A stretch of 64,000 bases of DNA, from NCBI RefSeq assembly GCF_014204865.1, contig NZ_JACHMG010000001.1, forward strand, positions 2,294,001-2,358,000. The letters run 5' to 3'. The position numbers and the translations under genes are program-made. This stretch comes from Amycolatopsis jiangsuensis (GTDB taxonomy: Bacteria > Actinomycetota > Actinomycetes > Mycobacteriales > Pseudonocardiaceae). Positions 40,017 through 47,925 of the stretch are shown piece by piece; within the stretch, counting starts at the first letter, position 1, and every line of letters begins with the position of its first letter. Below the pieces are notes generated by a model that did no database searches, had not been told where the DNA came from, and saw nothing but the letters and a program-made list of their open reading frames with translations.

Positions 40017-40028
40017 ACACAAGTGTGT
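40017..40028. promoter_or_regulatory. Candidate SufR operator
   Basis: ACACA-AG-TGTGT, a 5-bp inverted repeat with a two-base centre, starts two bases before the sufR GTG within an AT-rich stretch (TAAGAC on the minus strand as possible -10). Position fits autorepression of the suf operon, and perhaps control of the divergent mannosyltransferase gene whose GTG is 83 bases away. Confidence 0.5.
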
Positions 40029-40110
40029 CTTATTTCGGTCCGACGGGCAAAGGCGGGGCGGGTGGCAGTGACCCGAGTCACGGCGAGGGCGACTCGATAC
40101 GCTGCGCGGC

Positions 40111-41787
40111 GTGGCAGTCGGCGAGCACTCCGAGCAGCGGGTTCCGGAACCGGGCGATTCCGGCGACCCGGCGCCCGCCGCGGTGGCGTCCCCGGTCCGC
40201 CCGCGGGCGACGGAGCCGTTGAACGACGCGGAGCACCGCGGGCTCGACGTGGTGCGCCGCTTCGGCACGGTCGGCTCGCTGTTCCTCGCGCTCGGCTCGC
40301 TCGGCGCGGGGGCCGCGCCGGTGATCAACCCGGTGCAGGACCTGCCGGTGCTGCGGCTGTTCACCCGCATCCCCACCGTGTCGCTCGCGATCGCCTTCTC
40401 CGGCATGGGCATCCTCGTGCTGAGCTGGCTGATGCTCGGCCGGTTCGCGCGGCCGGCGAGCGCGCGGCTGGCCAGCCGTGGGCAGCTCGCCCGCACCATC
40501 GCCATGTGGATCGCGCCGCTGCTGGTCATCCCGCCGCTGTTCTCCCGCGACGTGTACAGCTACCTGGCGCAGAGCGAGATTGTGCACCGCGGCATGGATC
40601 CCTACGAGCTCGGCCCGGCGCAGGCACTGGGTGTGGCCGATCCGCTCACCGCGGGGGTGTCGAACATCTGGCGGGAGACGCCTGCGCCGTACGGTCCGCT
40701 GGTGCTGCGCCTCGGCGGCTGGCTCGCTCCGCTGGGCGGCAACAACATCGTCGCCGGGGTGTTGCTGCAGCGTGCACTCGCGCTCGTCGGCGTGATGCTC
40801 ATCGTGTGGGCGGTGCCGCGGCTGGCGCGGCGGTTCGGCGTGCAGCCGGCGACCGCGTTGTGGCTGGGTGCGGCGAATCCGCTGCTGATCTTCCACTTCG
40901 TCGCGGGCGCGCACAACGACGCGCTGGCCATCGGGCTCATGGTGGCCGGGCTCGAGATCGGCATCCGCAGGCTGCCGGTGCGGATCAAGGGGGATTCCCC
41001 GCCGCCACTGGCGAGAGGCGAGCTGCTGTTCATCGGGCTCGGGGTGGCGACCATCACAGTCGGTGCCACCGTGAAGGTGCCCACGGTGCTGGCGCTGGGT
41101 TTCTTCGCGGTGATGGTGGCGCGCCGCTGGCACGGGCGGGTCAAGGACCTGCTCTGGGCCGGGATCCCGATGGCCGCGCTGTTCGCGGTGGTGCTGCTGG
41201 CCGTCTGTTACGGCACCGGTCTGGGCTTCGGCTGGATCGGCGCGACCGCGAACACCCCGGGGCTGGTGCGTGCGTGGATCTCGCCCACCGCCGAACTGGC
41301 CAACCTCACCGGGGTGCTCGGCATCGCGCTCGGGCTCGGCAACCACACCGACGCGCTGGTGCCGATCTTCGGCGCGCTGGGCTACCTGGTCACCGCGGTG
41401 GTGACGATCAAGTTCCTGTGGGCCAGCTTCAAATGGCGCTACCGGCCGATCATCGGGCTCGGGGTGTCCCTCGGCGCGGCGATGATCCTGCAGATCAGCC
41501 TGCAGCCGTGGTACCTGCTGTGGGCGGTGATCCCGCTGGCCGCGGCGGCGGGCACGTCCAGGTTCCGGGTCGCGGCGACGGTGATCAGCGCCGGGCTGCC
41601 GTTCCTGCTGCCGCCCACCGGCGGCACCTTCGACGGCCGCGCCTACATCCTGCCCTGGGCGTACGGCGCGGCGGTGCTCGTGACGCTGGGCGGGCTCGCG
41701 ATCGTGTACCGGGTTTCCCCGTTGCTGCTGTCGCGGACGTCTCCCCCGTCCCCGGCACCGGGAGCCCACGCCGACGTCGTATCGTGA
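40111..41787 (+). CDS. mptB: Alpha-(1->6)-mannopyranosyltransferase, MptB-like
   Basis: 558-residue GT-C membrane enzyme that elongates the mannan backbone of lipomannan-type glycolipids using polyprenol-phosphate mannose. At least ten hydrophobic spans; conserved early loop FSRDVYSYLAQSEIVHRGMDPYELGP carries the catalytic-type acidic residue, followed by ETPAPYGPLVLRL and FHFVAGAHNDALAIGLM. It lies divergently from sufR, as Rv1459c does from Rv1460 in M. tuberculosis, which supports the assignment. The N-terminal 45 residues are Pro/Ala-rich and cytoplasmic. GTG start. Confidence 0.88.
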   Translation: MAVGEHSEQRVPEPGDSGDPAPAAVASPVRPRATEPLNDAEHRGLDVVRRFGTVGSLFLALGSLGAGAAPVINPVQDLPVLRLFTRIPTVSLAIAFSGMGILVLSWLMLGRFARPASARLASRGQLARTIAMWIAPLLVIPPLFSRDVYSYLAQSEIVHRGMDPYELGPAQALGVADPLTAGVSNIWRETPAPYGPLVLRLGGWLAPLGGNNIVAGVLLQRALALVGVMLIVWAVPRLARRFGVQPATALWLGAANPLLIFHFVAGAHNDALAIGLMVAGLEIGIRRLPVRIKGDSPPPLARGELLFIGLGVATITVGATVKVPTVLALGFFAVMVARRWHGRVKDLLWAGIPMAALFAVVLLAVCYGTGLGFGWIGATANTPGLVRAWISPTAELANLTGVLGIALGLGNHTDALVPIFGALGYLVTAVVTIKFLWASFKWRYRPIIGLGVSLGAAMILQISLQPWYLLWAVIPLAAAAGTSRFRVAATVISAGLPFLLPPTGGTFDGRAYILPWAYGAAVLVTLGGLAIVYRVSPLLLSRTSPPSPAPGAHADVVS

Positions 41788-41793
41788 CCGGTT

Positions 41794-42720
41794 GTGGACA
41801 ACTCCGCGGTCGAGATCACCGGTCTGGTGAAAAGCTACGGCTCCACCACCGCGGTCGACGGACTCGACCTGCGGATGGAGCGTGGCTCACTGCTCGCCCT
41901 GCTCGGGCCGAACGGGGCCGGCAAGACCACCACCGTGGAGGTCTGTGAAGGCTTTCGCCGGCCGGACGCGGGCACCGTGCGGGTGCTCGGGCTCGATCCG
42001 GCCGCCGACCGGGCCGGGCTGCGGCCGCGGGTCGGCATCATGCCCCAGGGCGGCGGCGCGTACCCGGGAGTGCGTGCCGATGAGATGCTGCGGCTCGTGG
42101 CCTCCTGCGCGGCGCACCCGCTCGATCCGGGGTGGCTGCTCGACGTGCTGGGCCTCACCGGCGCGCGGCGGACGCCGTTCAAACGGCTCTCCGGCGGCCA
42201 GCAGCAGCGCCTTTCGCTCGCCTGCGCCCTCGTCGGCCGTCCGGAGCTGGTGTTCCTCGACGAGCCGACCGCGGGCATGGACCCGCAGGCCCGCCGGCTG
42301 GTGTGGGACCTGCTCGCCGCGTTGCGCGCGGACGGGGTGAGCGTGCTGCTCACCACGCACCTCATGGAGGAGGCCGAGGCGCTTGCCGACCAGGTGGTGA
42401 TCGTGGACCACGGCAAGGTCGTGGTCGAGGGAACGCCGAACGCGCTCACGCTCGAGGAGGGCGCGGCCGCGCAGCTGCGGTTCCGGGCCCGCACCCGGCT
42501 CGACACCACGCTGCTCGCGGCGGCGCTGCCGGAGGGCTACCGGGTCAGCGAATCGGCCCCCGGCGCGTATCTCGTGGAAGGCGCGGTGGACCCGCAGGTG
42601 GTTTCCACGGTCACCGCGTGGTGCGCGCAGCAGGGCGTGCTGCCCGAGCAGCTGCAGGTCGGGCGGCGCACGCTGGAAGAGGTTTTCCTGGAACTGACCG
42701 GGCGGGAGCTGCGCGCATGA
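41794..42720 (+). CDS. ABC transporter ATP-binding protein
   Basis: 308 residues. Walker A GPNGAGKTTT, signature LSGGQQQRLS, Walker B LVFLDEPTAGMDP, H-loop TTHLMEEAE, and a C-terminal regulatory extension typical of drug/lipid exporters of the DrrA type. GTG 41794 follows the mptB stop by six bases, and the stop overlaps the permease start (ATGA). The same order, mptB then ATPase then permease, occurs in mycobacteria. Cargo unknown. Confidence 0.93.
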   Translation: MDNSAVEITGLVKSYGSTTAVDGLDLRMERGSLLALLGPNGAGKTTTVEVCEGFRRPDAGTVRVLGLDPAADRAGLRPRVGIMPQGGGAYPGVRADEMLRLVASCAAHPLDPGWLLDVLGLTGARRTPFKRLSGGQQQRLSLACALVGRPELVFLDEPTAGMDPQARRLVWDLLAALRADGVSVLLTTHLMEEAEALADQVVIVDHGKVVVEGTPNALTLEEGAAAQLRFRARTRLDTTLLAAALPEGYRVSESAPGAYLVEGAVDPQVVSTVTAWCAQQGVLPEQLQVGRRTLEEVFLELTGRELRA

Positions 42721-43505
42721 CCACCTCGTTCCCCGCCGGCACCTTCACCCCGGCGCCCGCTCGCGGCTCGCTGGGCCGGATGCTGCGCACGCACGCGCGG
42801 GTCGAGGCCGCGCTCACCCTGCGCCACGGCGAACAGCTGCTGCTCACGCTGATCATCCCGCTGGCCCTGCTGATCGGGCTGAGCCTGCTCGACGTGCTGC
42901 CCGCGAGCCAGCTGGGTTCGACGTCCAAAGTGGACTGGATCACGCCGCGGATCCTGGCGCTCGCGGTGCTTTCGTCCGCGTTCACCGGCCAGGCCATCGC
43001 GCTCGGCTTCGACCGCCGGTACGGCGTGCTGAAGCGGCTTTCGGCCACCGCGCTGCCGCCGTGGCTGCTGGTGGCCGGCCGGGTGGTGGCCGCGCTCGTG
43101 GTGGTGGCGCTGCAGGCGGTGGTGCTGGGCGTGGTCGCCGCGTTCCTCGGCTGGTCGCCCTCGGCCGCCGGGCTCGGCGCCGCGATCGTGCTGCTGGTAC
43201 TGGGCACGCTGGCGTTCGGCGCACTCGGCGTGCTGCTCGGCGGCGCGCTGCGCGCGGAGGCGGTGCTGGCGCTGGCCAACATCGTGTGGTTCGTGCTGCT
43301 GCTGGCCGGCGGGATCCTGCTGGCCCCCTCGGCCCTGCCGTCGGCGATCGGCGTCGTGGTGGAGCTGCTGCCGTCGGGCGCGCTGGCCGAAGGCATGCGC
43401 GCGGCGCTCGTGGACGGGCAGTTCCCGTTCGGACCGATGCTGGTGCTCGTGGTGTGGGCCGCCGTGGCCGGCGCCCTGGCGACCCGGACCACGAAGCTCA
43501 CCTGA
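42717..43505 (+). CDS. ABC transporter permease
   Basis: 262 residues, ABC-2 type membrane subunit for the preceding ATPase, six predicted spans (LLLTLIIPLALLIGLSLL, ALAVLSSAFTGQAIALGF, VVAALVVVALQAVVLGVVAAFL and others) and the ABC-2 landmark FDRRYGVLKRLSATALPPW. Overlaps the ATPase gene by four bases. About 90 bases before ctaA; transport of a lipid or heme-related product is possible but not shown. Confidence 0.9.
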   Translation: MTTSFPAGTFTPAPARGSLGRMLRTHARVEAALTLRHGEQLLLTLIIPLALLIGLSLLDVLPASQLGSTSKVDWITPRILALAVLSSAFTGQAIALGFDRRYGVLKRLSATALPPWLLVAGRVVAALVVVALQAVVLGVVAAFLGWSPSAAGLGAAIVLLVLGTLAFGALGVLLGGALRAEAVLALANIVWFVLLLAGGILLAPSALPSAIGVVVELLPSGALAEGMRAALVDGQFPFGPMLVLVVWAAVAGALATRTTKLT

Positions 43506-43594
43506 ATTCCGGGCCTGCCGCGGGCGGCGTGACGCGGCTCGCGCGGTCGCGGTCCCGGCGAAATACCCGCTGGCCACGCGCGTATCGTGAGGAC

Positions 43595-44572
43595 GTGCTT
43601 TTCCGCAGCTTGATCGCCCGCCTGCCTTATCCCTCGTCCGCGGTACAGCGGGCCATCGGGATCGCCGCGGTGGTGACGCAGGCCGGGATCGGCGTCACCG
43701 GTTCGGTGGTGCGGGTGACCGGCTCCGGGCTCGGCTGCCCGACCTGGCCGGAGTGCGTGCAGGGCAGCCTGGTGCCGGTGCGCCATCCCGAGATCGCCGC
43801 GGTCAACCAGTGGATCGAGTTCTCCAACCGGTTGCTCACCGGCGTGGTGATCGTGGTGGCCGCGCTCGCGGTGCTCGCCGCCTGGCGGATCCTGCTCGAC
43901 CACCCGGAGCGCAAGCGGCTGGTGAAGCTGGCCTGGCTGATGCCCGGCGGCGTGGTGCTGCAGGCGGTGCTCGGCGGGCTGACCGTGCTCGCCAAGCTGG
44001 AGTGGTGGACGGTCGCGATCCACTTCCTCGCGTCCACCCCGCTGGTGTGGCTGGCGGTGCTGCTGCTCAAAGCCTTCCGCGAGGGAGACGAGCCCGCCCG
44101 CCCGCTGGTGCCCACGCTCGGCCGCCGCACCCTGGTGCTGCTGACGGTGCTGATGTGGGCGGTGCTGATCGCGGGCACCACGGTCACCGGCGCCGGCCCG
44201 CACGGCGGCGACCTCAACACCCATCGCCTCGACGCGCCGATCGACCAGCTGGCCCGGGTGCACAGCGGGCTGCTGATCGCCTACCTCGTGGTGCTCGCCG
44301 TCTTCGGGCTCACGCTGCTGCGCGGCGGCGTGCCGAAGGGCGTGTGGCAGCGCTACGCCTGGGTGTGGGCAGTGGCGCTCGCGCAGGGCGTACTGGGCAC
44401 CGTGCAGTACCAGCTCGGTGTGCCCGAGGCGATGGTTTCGTTCCACGTGCTCGGTTCGGCGCTGGTCATCGTCGTCACCGCCACGCTGTGGACCGGCACC
44501 CGCGATCGTGGCCCGGTGCGGTCGCTGACCCCGGCGACGCCGCCGGAGCGGGAACTCACCCCGGCCGGCTGA
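43595..44572 (+). CDS. ctaA: Heme A synthase
   Basis: Oxidises the C8 methyl of heme O to formyl, giving heme A for cytochrome aa3. 325 residues, eight predicted spans in two four-helix halves. Heme and substrate histidines appear in FLASTPLVWL (IHFLAS), THRLDAPIDQLARVHSG and VSFHVLG. The extracytoplasmic CPTWPEC cysteine pair is intact. GTG 43595 follows GTGAGGA. Its partner ctaB is 6 kb away on the other strand. Confidence 0.93.
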   Translation: MLFRSLIARLPYPSSAVQRAIGIAAVVTQAGIGVTGSVVRVTGSGLGCPTWPECVQGSLVPVRHPEIAAVNQWIEFSNRLLTGVVIVVAALAVLAAWRILLDHPERKRLVKLAWLMPGGVVLQAVLGGLTVLAKLEWWTVAIHFLASTPLVWLAVLLLKAFREGDEPARPLVPTLGRRTLVLLTVLMWAVLIAGTTVTGAGPHGGDLNTHRLDAPIDQLARVHSGLLIAYLVVLAVFGLTLLRGGVPKGVWQRYAWVWAVALAQGVLGTVQYQLGVPEAMVSFHVLGSALVIVVTATLWTGTRDRGPVRSLTPATPPERELTPAG

Positions 44573-44586
44573 CCCGGGCCCGGAAC

Positions 44587-45066
44587 TCAGCCGGCCAGTA
44601 CCTGCTCCCGCAGGATGTCCGCGTGCCCGCAGTGGTGCGCCAGCTCCCGCAGCACCTGCAGGTACACCCAGCGAAGGGTGCGCGGCCCGGACCGGTGCCC
44701 GGTCACGACTGCGTCCAGCCGCAGGTCCGCGACCGCGGTCCGGGCGGTGGCGCAGGCTTCCCGGTGTGCCGCGAGGACCGAGGCGACGGTGTCGTCCCCG
44801 GCGAGCCGGAAGGATTCGTCCGGGCTCCCCACCAGGCCGAGATCGCGGCGGGACGTGCCGCCGACGCATTCCTCGAACCACACCCGCTGCATCCACGTGA
44901 CGTGCTTGAGCAGCCCGAGCAGGGTCGTCGCCGAAGGGACGAGCCGGCGACGCGCCTGGTCCTCGGTGAGACCGTCAATAGTCCGCTCGATGCCCCGGCG
45001 GTACTCCTCGACGAACGCGTCGAGCTGGGTGCGTTCGTCCTCCAGCAGCACATCGAACGTACCCAT
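44587..45066 (-). CDS. DinB family protein (DUF664)
   Basis: 159-residue four-helix metal-binding protein of the DinB/DUF664 group. Seen: TTLLGLLKHVTWMQRVWFEE with the first His, and RELAHHCGHADILRE with the later histidines. Related actinobacterial proteins include mycothiol-dependent enzymes, so thiol transfer is possible. No clear role from context. Converges on ctaA with 14 bases between stops. Confidence 0.85.
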   Translation of the reverse strand: MGTFDVLLEDERTQLDAFVEEYRRGIERTIDGLTEDQARRRLVPSATTLLGLLKHVTWMQRVWFEECVGGTSRRDLGLVGSPDESFRLAGDDTVASVLAAHREACATARTAVADLRLDAVVTGHRSGPRTLRWVYLQVLRELAHHCGHADILREQVLAG

Positions 45067-45092
45067 CGGAGCCTCCAGTCCGCCGCCGGGCG

Positions 45093-45959
45093 CTAAGCCA
45101 GCTGCTGCCGCACTGCCGAGGCGAACCGCAGCGGGGCGCCGCCGTCCGCGTGCCGGAAACCCAGCGACGGCTCCGCCAGCTCGAGCTCCAGCACCAGCGG
45201 GCGGCCGTCGTCGCCGCGGACGAGATCGACTCGGGCGTACAGCAGCTCCGCACGCAGGATGCCCAGCAGGGAGCAGGCCGCGTCGAGCGCGTCCTCGGCC
45301 ACCGCGCGTACCTCCGGCGCCGGGACCGCCGCGGCCAGTCGCTCCTGGAGGTACAGGCCCGAAGCGTCCATTCCGGACCCGAGCATGGCGGCCTTGGTGA
45401 AGGCGTGCGAGTAGACGCCGCCGAAGAACACCGCGGCGATCTCGCCCTGAGTGTCCACACTGGACTGATACGGCTGCACCAGCGCGGTCCGCCCGTCCTC
45501 GTGCAGACCGCGCAGGTGGTCCCCGGCCTCCGGACCGGCGGCCTCGAACTTCGCCACGCCACGGGAACCCGCGCCGACGGTGGGCTTGATCACGAACGGC
45601 TGCTTCGGCCAGTTCGGCTGCTCGCCCACCGGCACGAGCTCGGCCGGCACCGTGGGCACGCCCGCGTCGAGCAGCTCGACGAGGTAGGACTTATCGGTGT
45701 TCCAGCGCACCACGGCGGCCGGATTGGCCAGCGCCGGAACGCTTTCGCACCAGTCGAGGAACTCCTCGCGCCGCTCCGGGTAGTCCCAGGTCGCGCGCAG
45801 GATCACGAGGTCGGCCACGGCGAAGTCGGTGCCGGGATCGTCCCAGGCCGCCCAGCGCACCGTGAAGCCGAGATCGGCGAGCGCGGGCAGCACGTCCGCT
45901 TCGTCGCCGTCGCCCTCGGGCATCGCGGAACAGGACGCGAACAGCGCCGTGCGGGTCAC
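45093..45959 (-). CDS. ATP-grasp domain ligase-like protein
   Basis: 288 residues. ATP-grasp fold: DLVILRATWDYPERREEF, WNTDKSYLVELLDAGVPTVP, QPFVIKPTVGAGSRGVAKFEA (ATP-binding Lys and Gly-rich loop), and a C-terminal VLELELAEPSLGF metal-binding segment. It resembles the group around the cycloserine ligase DcsG; the substrate is unknown. GTG 45959 overlaps the stop of the upstream 108-residue gene by four bases (GTGA). Longer in-frame starts lie inside that gene. Confidence 0.8.
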   Translation of the reverse strand: MTRTALFASCSAMPEGDGDEADVLPALADLGFTVRWAAWDDPGTDFAVADLVILRATWDYPERREEFLDWCESVPALANPAAVVRWNTDKSYLVELLDAGVPTVPAELVPVGEQPNWPKQPFVIKPTVGAGSRGVAKFEAAGPEAGDHLRGLHEDGRTALVQPYQSSVDTQGEIAAVFFGGVYSHAFTKAAMLGSGMDASGLYLQERLAAAVPAPEVRAVAEDALDAACSLLGILRAELLYARVDLVRGDDGRPLVLELELAEPSLGFRHADGGAPLRFASAVRQQLA

Positions 45960-46282
45960 CGGCCGGCTCGCGGGCCGGCCATCCTGCGCCGGTGCCCGGC
46001 ACCGATCTTGACCGCCTTCACGGTGTCGCTGTCCCACTCCGCGGCTTCCAGGTCTTCGACCGCCTCGACCAGCGCGGTGCCCGCCTCGGTACCGGAGACG
46101 ACCACGTCACCCAGCGCGCCGTCCTCGCCGACGAGCACGACGCGGGCACCGGCCCGGCCGATGTTCTCGACCACGGCACGCGAGGGCTTGCCGTGACGCG
46201 CCACGAAATCCCGTGCCGCGGCCACCTGCCGGGCGCTGGGCGCGGGGGGAACGGTCGGCGTGTTCTCGGTCTCCTCAGCCAC
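45956..46282 (-). CDS. Unknown 108-residue protein coupled to the ATP-grasp gene
   Basis: Not recognised. Composition is soluble: a Pro/Thr-rich N-terminus (ENTPTVPPAPSA), then VAAARDFVARHGKPSRAVV and RAGARVVLVGEDGALGDVVVSG, an alpha/beta pattern, and a basic C-terminus GAGHRRRMAGPRAGR. It is the first gene of a two-gene unit with the ATP-grasp protein. It might serve as partner or substrate carrier, but nothing in the sequence proves this. Divergent from the quinone oxidoreductase gene, 95 bases away. Confidence 0.7.
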   Translation of the reverse strand: MAEETENTPTVPPAPSARQVAAARDFVARHGKPSRAVVENIGRAGARVVLVGEDGALGDVVVSGTEAGTALVEAVEDLEAAEWDSDTVKAVKIGAGHRRRMAGPRAGR

Positions 46283-46377
46283 GCCCGGAGCTTAACCCCT
46301 CACCCCCGGCCCCGCGGCCCGGTCGTGTTCTCGGCCATAGTGGACGCCGAAGGTGCCCGAATCCCCGAGGAGGAGCA

Positions 46378-47349
46378 ATGCCGACCGCTGTGCAGGTGAG
46401 CAGGACCGGTGGCCCGGAGGTACTGGAGATCGCCGAGGTGCCCTCCGGTCCGCCCGGTGCCGGCGAGCTGCTGGTGGACGTCGCCGCGGCCGGCGTCAAC
46501 TACATCGACACCTACCAGCGTCAGGGCATCTACCCGCTCGAGCTGCCGTTCGTGCTGGGCCAGGAAGGCGCCGGCACGGTCGTCGAAACCGGGACGGGTG
46601 TCACGGATTTCGCCGCCGGCGACCGCGTGGCGTGGCAGGGCGTGATGGGTGGCTACGCCGCCCGCACCGTGGTCCCCGCCCGCGAAGCGGTGAAGGTGCC
46701 CGAGGGCGTCTCCGATGAAGTGGCCGCGGCGACGCTGCTGCAAGGCATCACCGCGCATTACCTGGTGCGGTCGACGTACGAGGTGAAGCCGGGCGACGAC
46801 GTCCTCGTGCACGCTGCCGCCGGCGGGGTCGGGCTGCTGCTCGTCCAGCTGGCGAAGGCCCGCGGCGCCCGCGTGATCGGCACGGTGTCCACCGACGAAA
46901 AGGCCGAGCTGGCGCGCGCCGCCGGCGCGGACCACGTGGTCCGCTACGACCGCGAGGACTTCGCCGCGGTCGCCAGGGAACTGACTGACGGCGAAGGCGT
47001 CTCGGTGGTCTACGACGGCGTCGGCAAGGACACCGTGGACGGCAGCCTGGCGAGCCTGCGGGTCCGCGGCCTGCTCGCGTTGTTCGGCGCGGCGAGCGGT
47101 CCGGTGCCGCCGCTGGACCCGCAGCGGCTCAACTCCGGCGGGTCGCTCTACCTCACCCGGCCGCGGGCCCAGCACTACGTGCGGACGCGCGAGGAGCTGG
47201 ACTGGCGTGCTCACGAACTGTTCGCCGCGATCGGAGACGGGTCCCTCGACATCCGCATCGGCGGCCGCTACCCGCTGGCCGAGGCCCGCCGGGCACACGA
47301 GGACCTGCAGGGCCGCCGCACCACGGGCAAGCTGCTGCTGATCCCGTGA
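46378..47349 (+). CDS. qor: NADPH:quinone oxidoreductase (zeta-crystallin type)
   Basis: 323-residue zinc-free medium-chain reductase. Seen: AAAGVNYIDTYQRQGIYP, FVLGQEGAGTVVE, LLQGITAHYLVRST and cofactor motif HAAAGGVGLLLVQLAKA. Reduces quinones with NADPH by one-electron steps. ATG 46378 follows GAGGAGG. It also sits near ctaA/ctaB in M. tuberculosis. A perfect 12-bp hairpin follows. Confidence 0.93.
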   Translation: MPTAVQVSRTGGPEVLEIAEVPSGPPGAGELLVDVAAAGVNYIDTYQRQGIYPLELPFVLGQEGAGTVVETGTGVTDFAAGDRVAWQGVMGGYAARTVVPAREAVKVPEGVSDEVAAATLLQGITAHYLVRSTYEVKPGDDVLVHAAAGGVGLLLVQLAKARGARVIGTVSTDEKAELARAAGADHVVRYDREDFAAVARELTDGEGVSVVYDGVGKDTVDGSLASLRVRGLLALFGAASGPVPPLDPQRLNSGGSLYLTRPRAQHYVRTREELDWRAHELFAAIGDGSLDIRIGGRYPLAEARRAHEDLQGRRTTGKLLLIP

Positions 47350-47355
47350 CCCGTG

Positions 47356-47386
47356 CCGTGCGCGCCCTCGCACGGGGCGCGCACGG
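47356..47386. terminator. Bidirectional hairpin
   Basis: CCGTGCGCGCCC pairs perfectly with GGGCGCGCACGG around seven bases, between the converging qor and FKBP genes. Confidence 0.8.
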
Positions 47387-47399
47387 ACCCACGGGTGGG

Positions 47400-47915
47400 T
47401 CAGCTCTGCGCGGCCGGCACCGCCACCGCGTCGGCCACGAACACCAGCGTCTCGTTCGGGGCGATGCCCCGCCCACCCTGGCCGTAGGCGAGGTCCGGCG
47501 GGATGATCAGCAGCCGGCGGCCGCCCTGTTTGATCCCGGCCAGTCCCTGGTCCCAGCCCTGGATCACCTCACCCGCCCCGAGGTGCAGGGTGAACGGCTC
47601 CTTGCCGAACGAGGTGTCCAGCTGCTTCTTGTCCGACCAGGTGACCACGGTGTAGTCCATCGCCACCGCCTGGCCCTGCTGCGCGGCCGCGCCGGTGCCC
47701 ACGGACAGGTCCTTGGTGACCAGCTTCGCCGGCGGGGCGCAGTCGTCCGGGATGGTGATCTCCGGTGCCTGGCCGAACGACCCGGTGGTCGCGATGTCGT
47801 CCGCGGTGCACGCGCGGGAGGGAGCCGCGTCGCTGTCGCCCCCGCAGGCGGTCAGCCCGGACCCCGCGGCCACCGCGCACGCGGCCACGGCCGCGATCTT
47901 GCCGATTCTCTGCAT
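47400..47915 (-). CDS. FKBP-type peptidyl-prolyl isomerase lipoprotein
   Basis: 171 residues. A lipoprotein signal peptide (MQRIGKIAAVAACAVAAGSG) ends in lipobox LTAC, so the protein is tethered to the outer face of the membrane. FKBP domain: VAMDYTVVTWSDKKQLDTSF, GAGEVIQGWDQGLAGIKQGGRR, LIIPPDLAYGQ. A second cysteine pair (CTADD, DDCAPP) may form a disulfide. Assists folding of exported proteins. ATG 47915; the upstream in-frame start at 47960 would destroy the signal peptide and is rejected. Confidence 0.92.
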   Translation of the reverse strand: MQRIGKIAAVAACAVAAGSGLTACGGDSDAAPSRACTADDIATTGSFGQAPEITIPDDCAPPAKLVTKDLSVGTGAAAQQGQAVAMDYTVVTWSDKKQLDTSFGKEPFTLHLGAGEVIQGWDQGLAGIKQGGRRLLIIPPDLAYGQGGRGIAPNETLVFVADAVAVPAAQS

Positions 47916-47925
47916 TCGCAGCACT

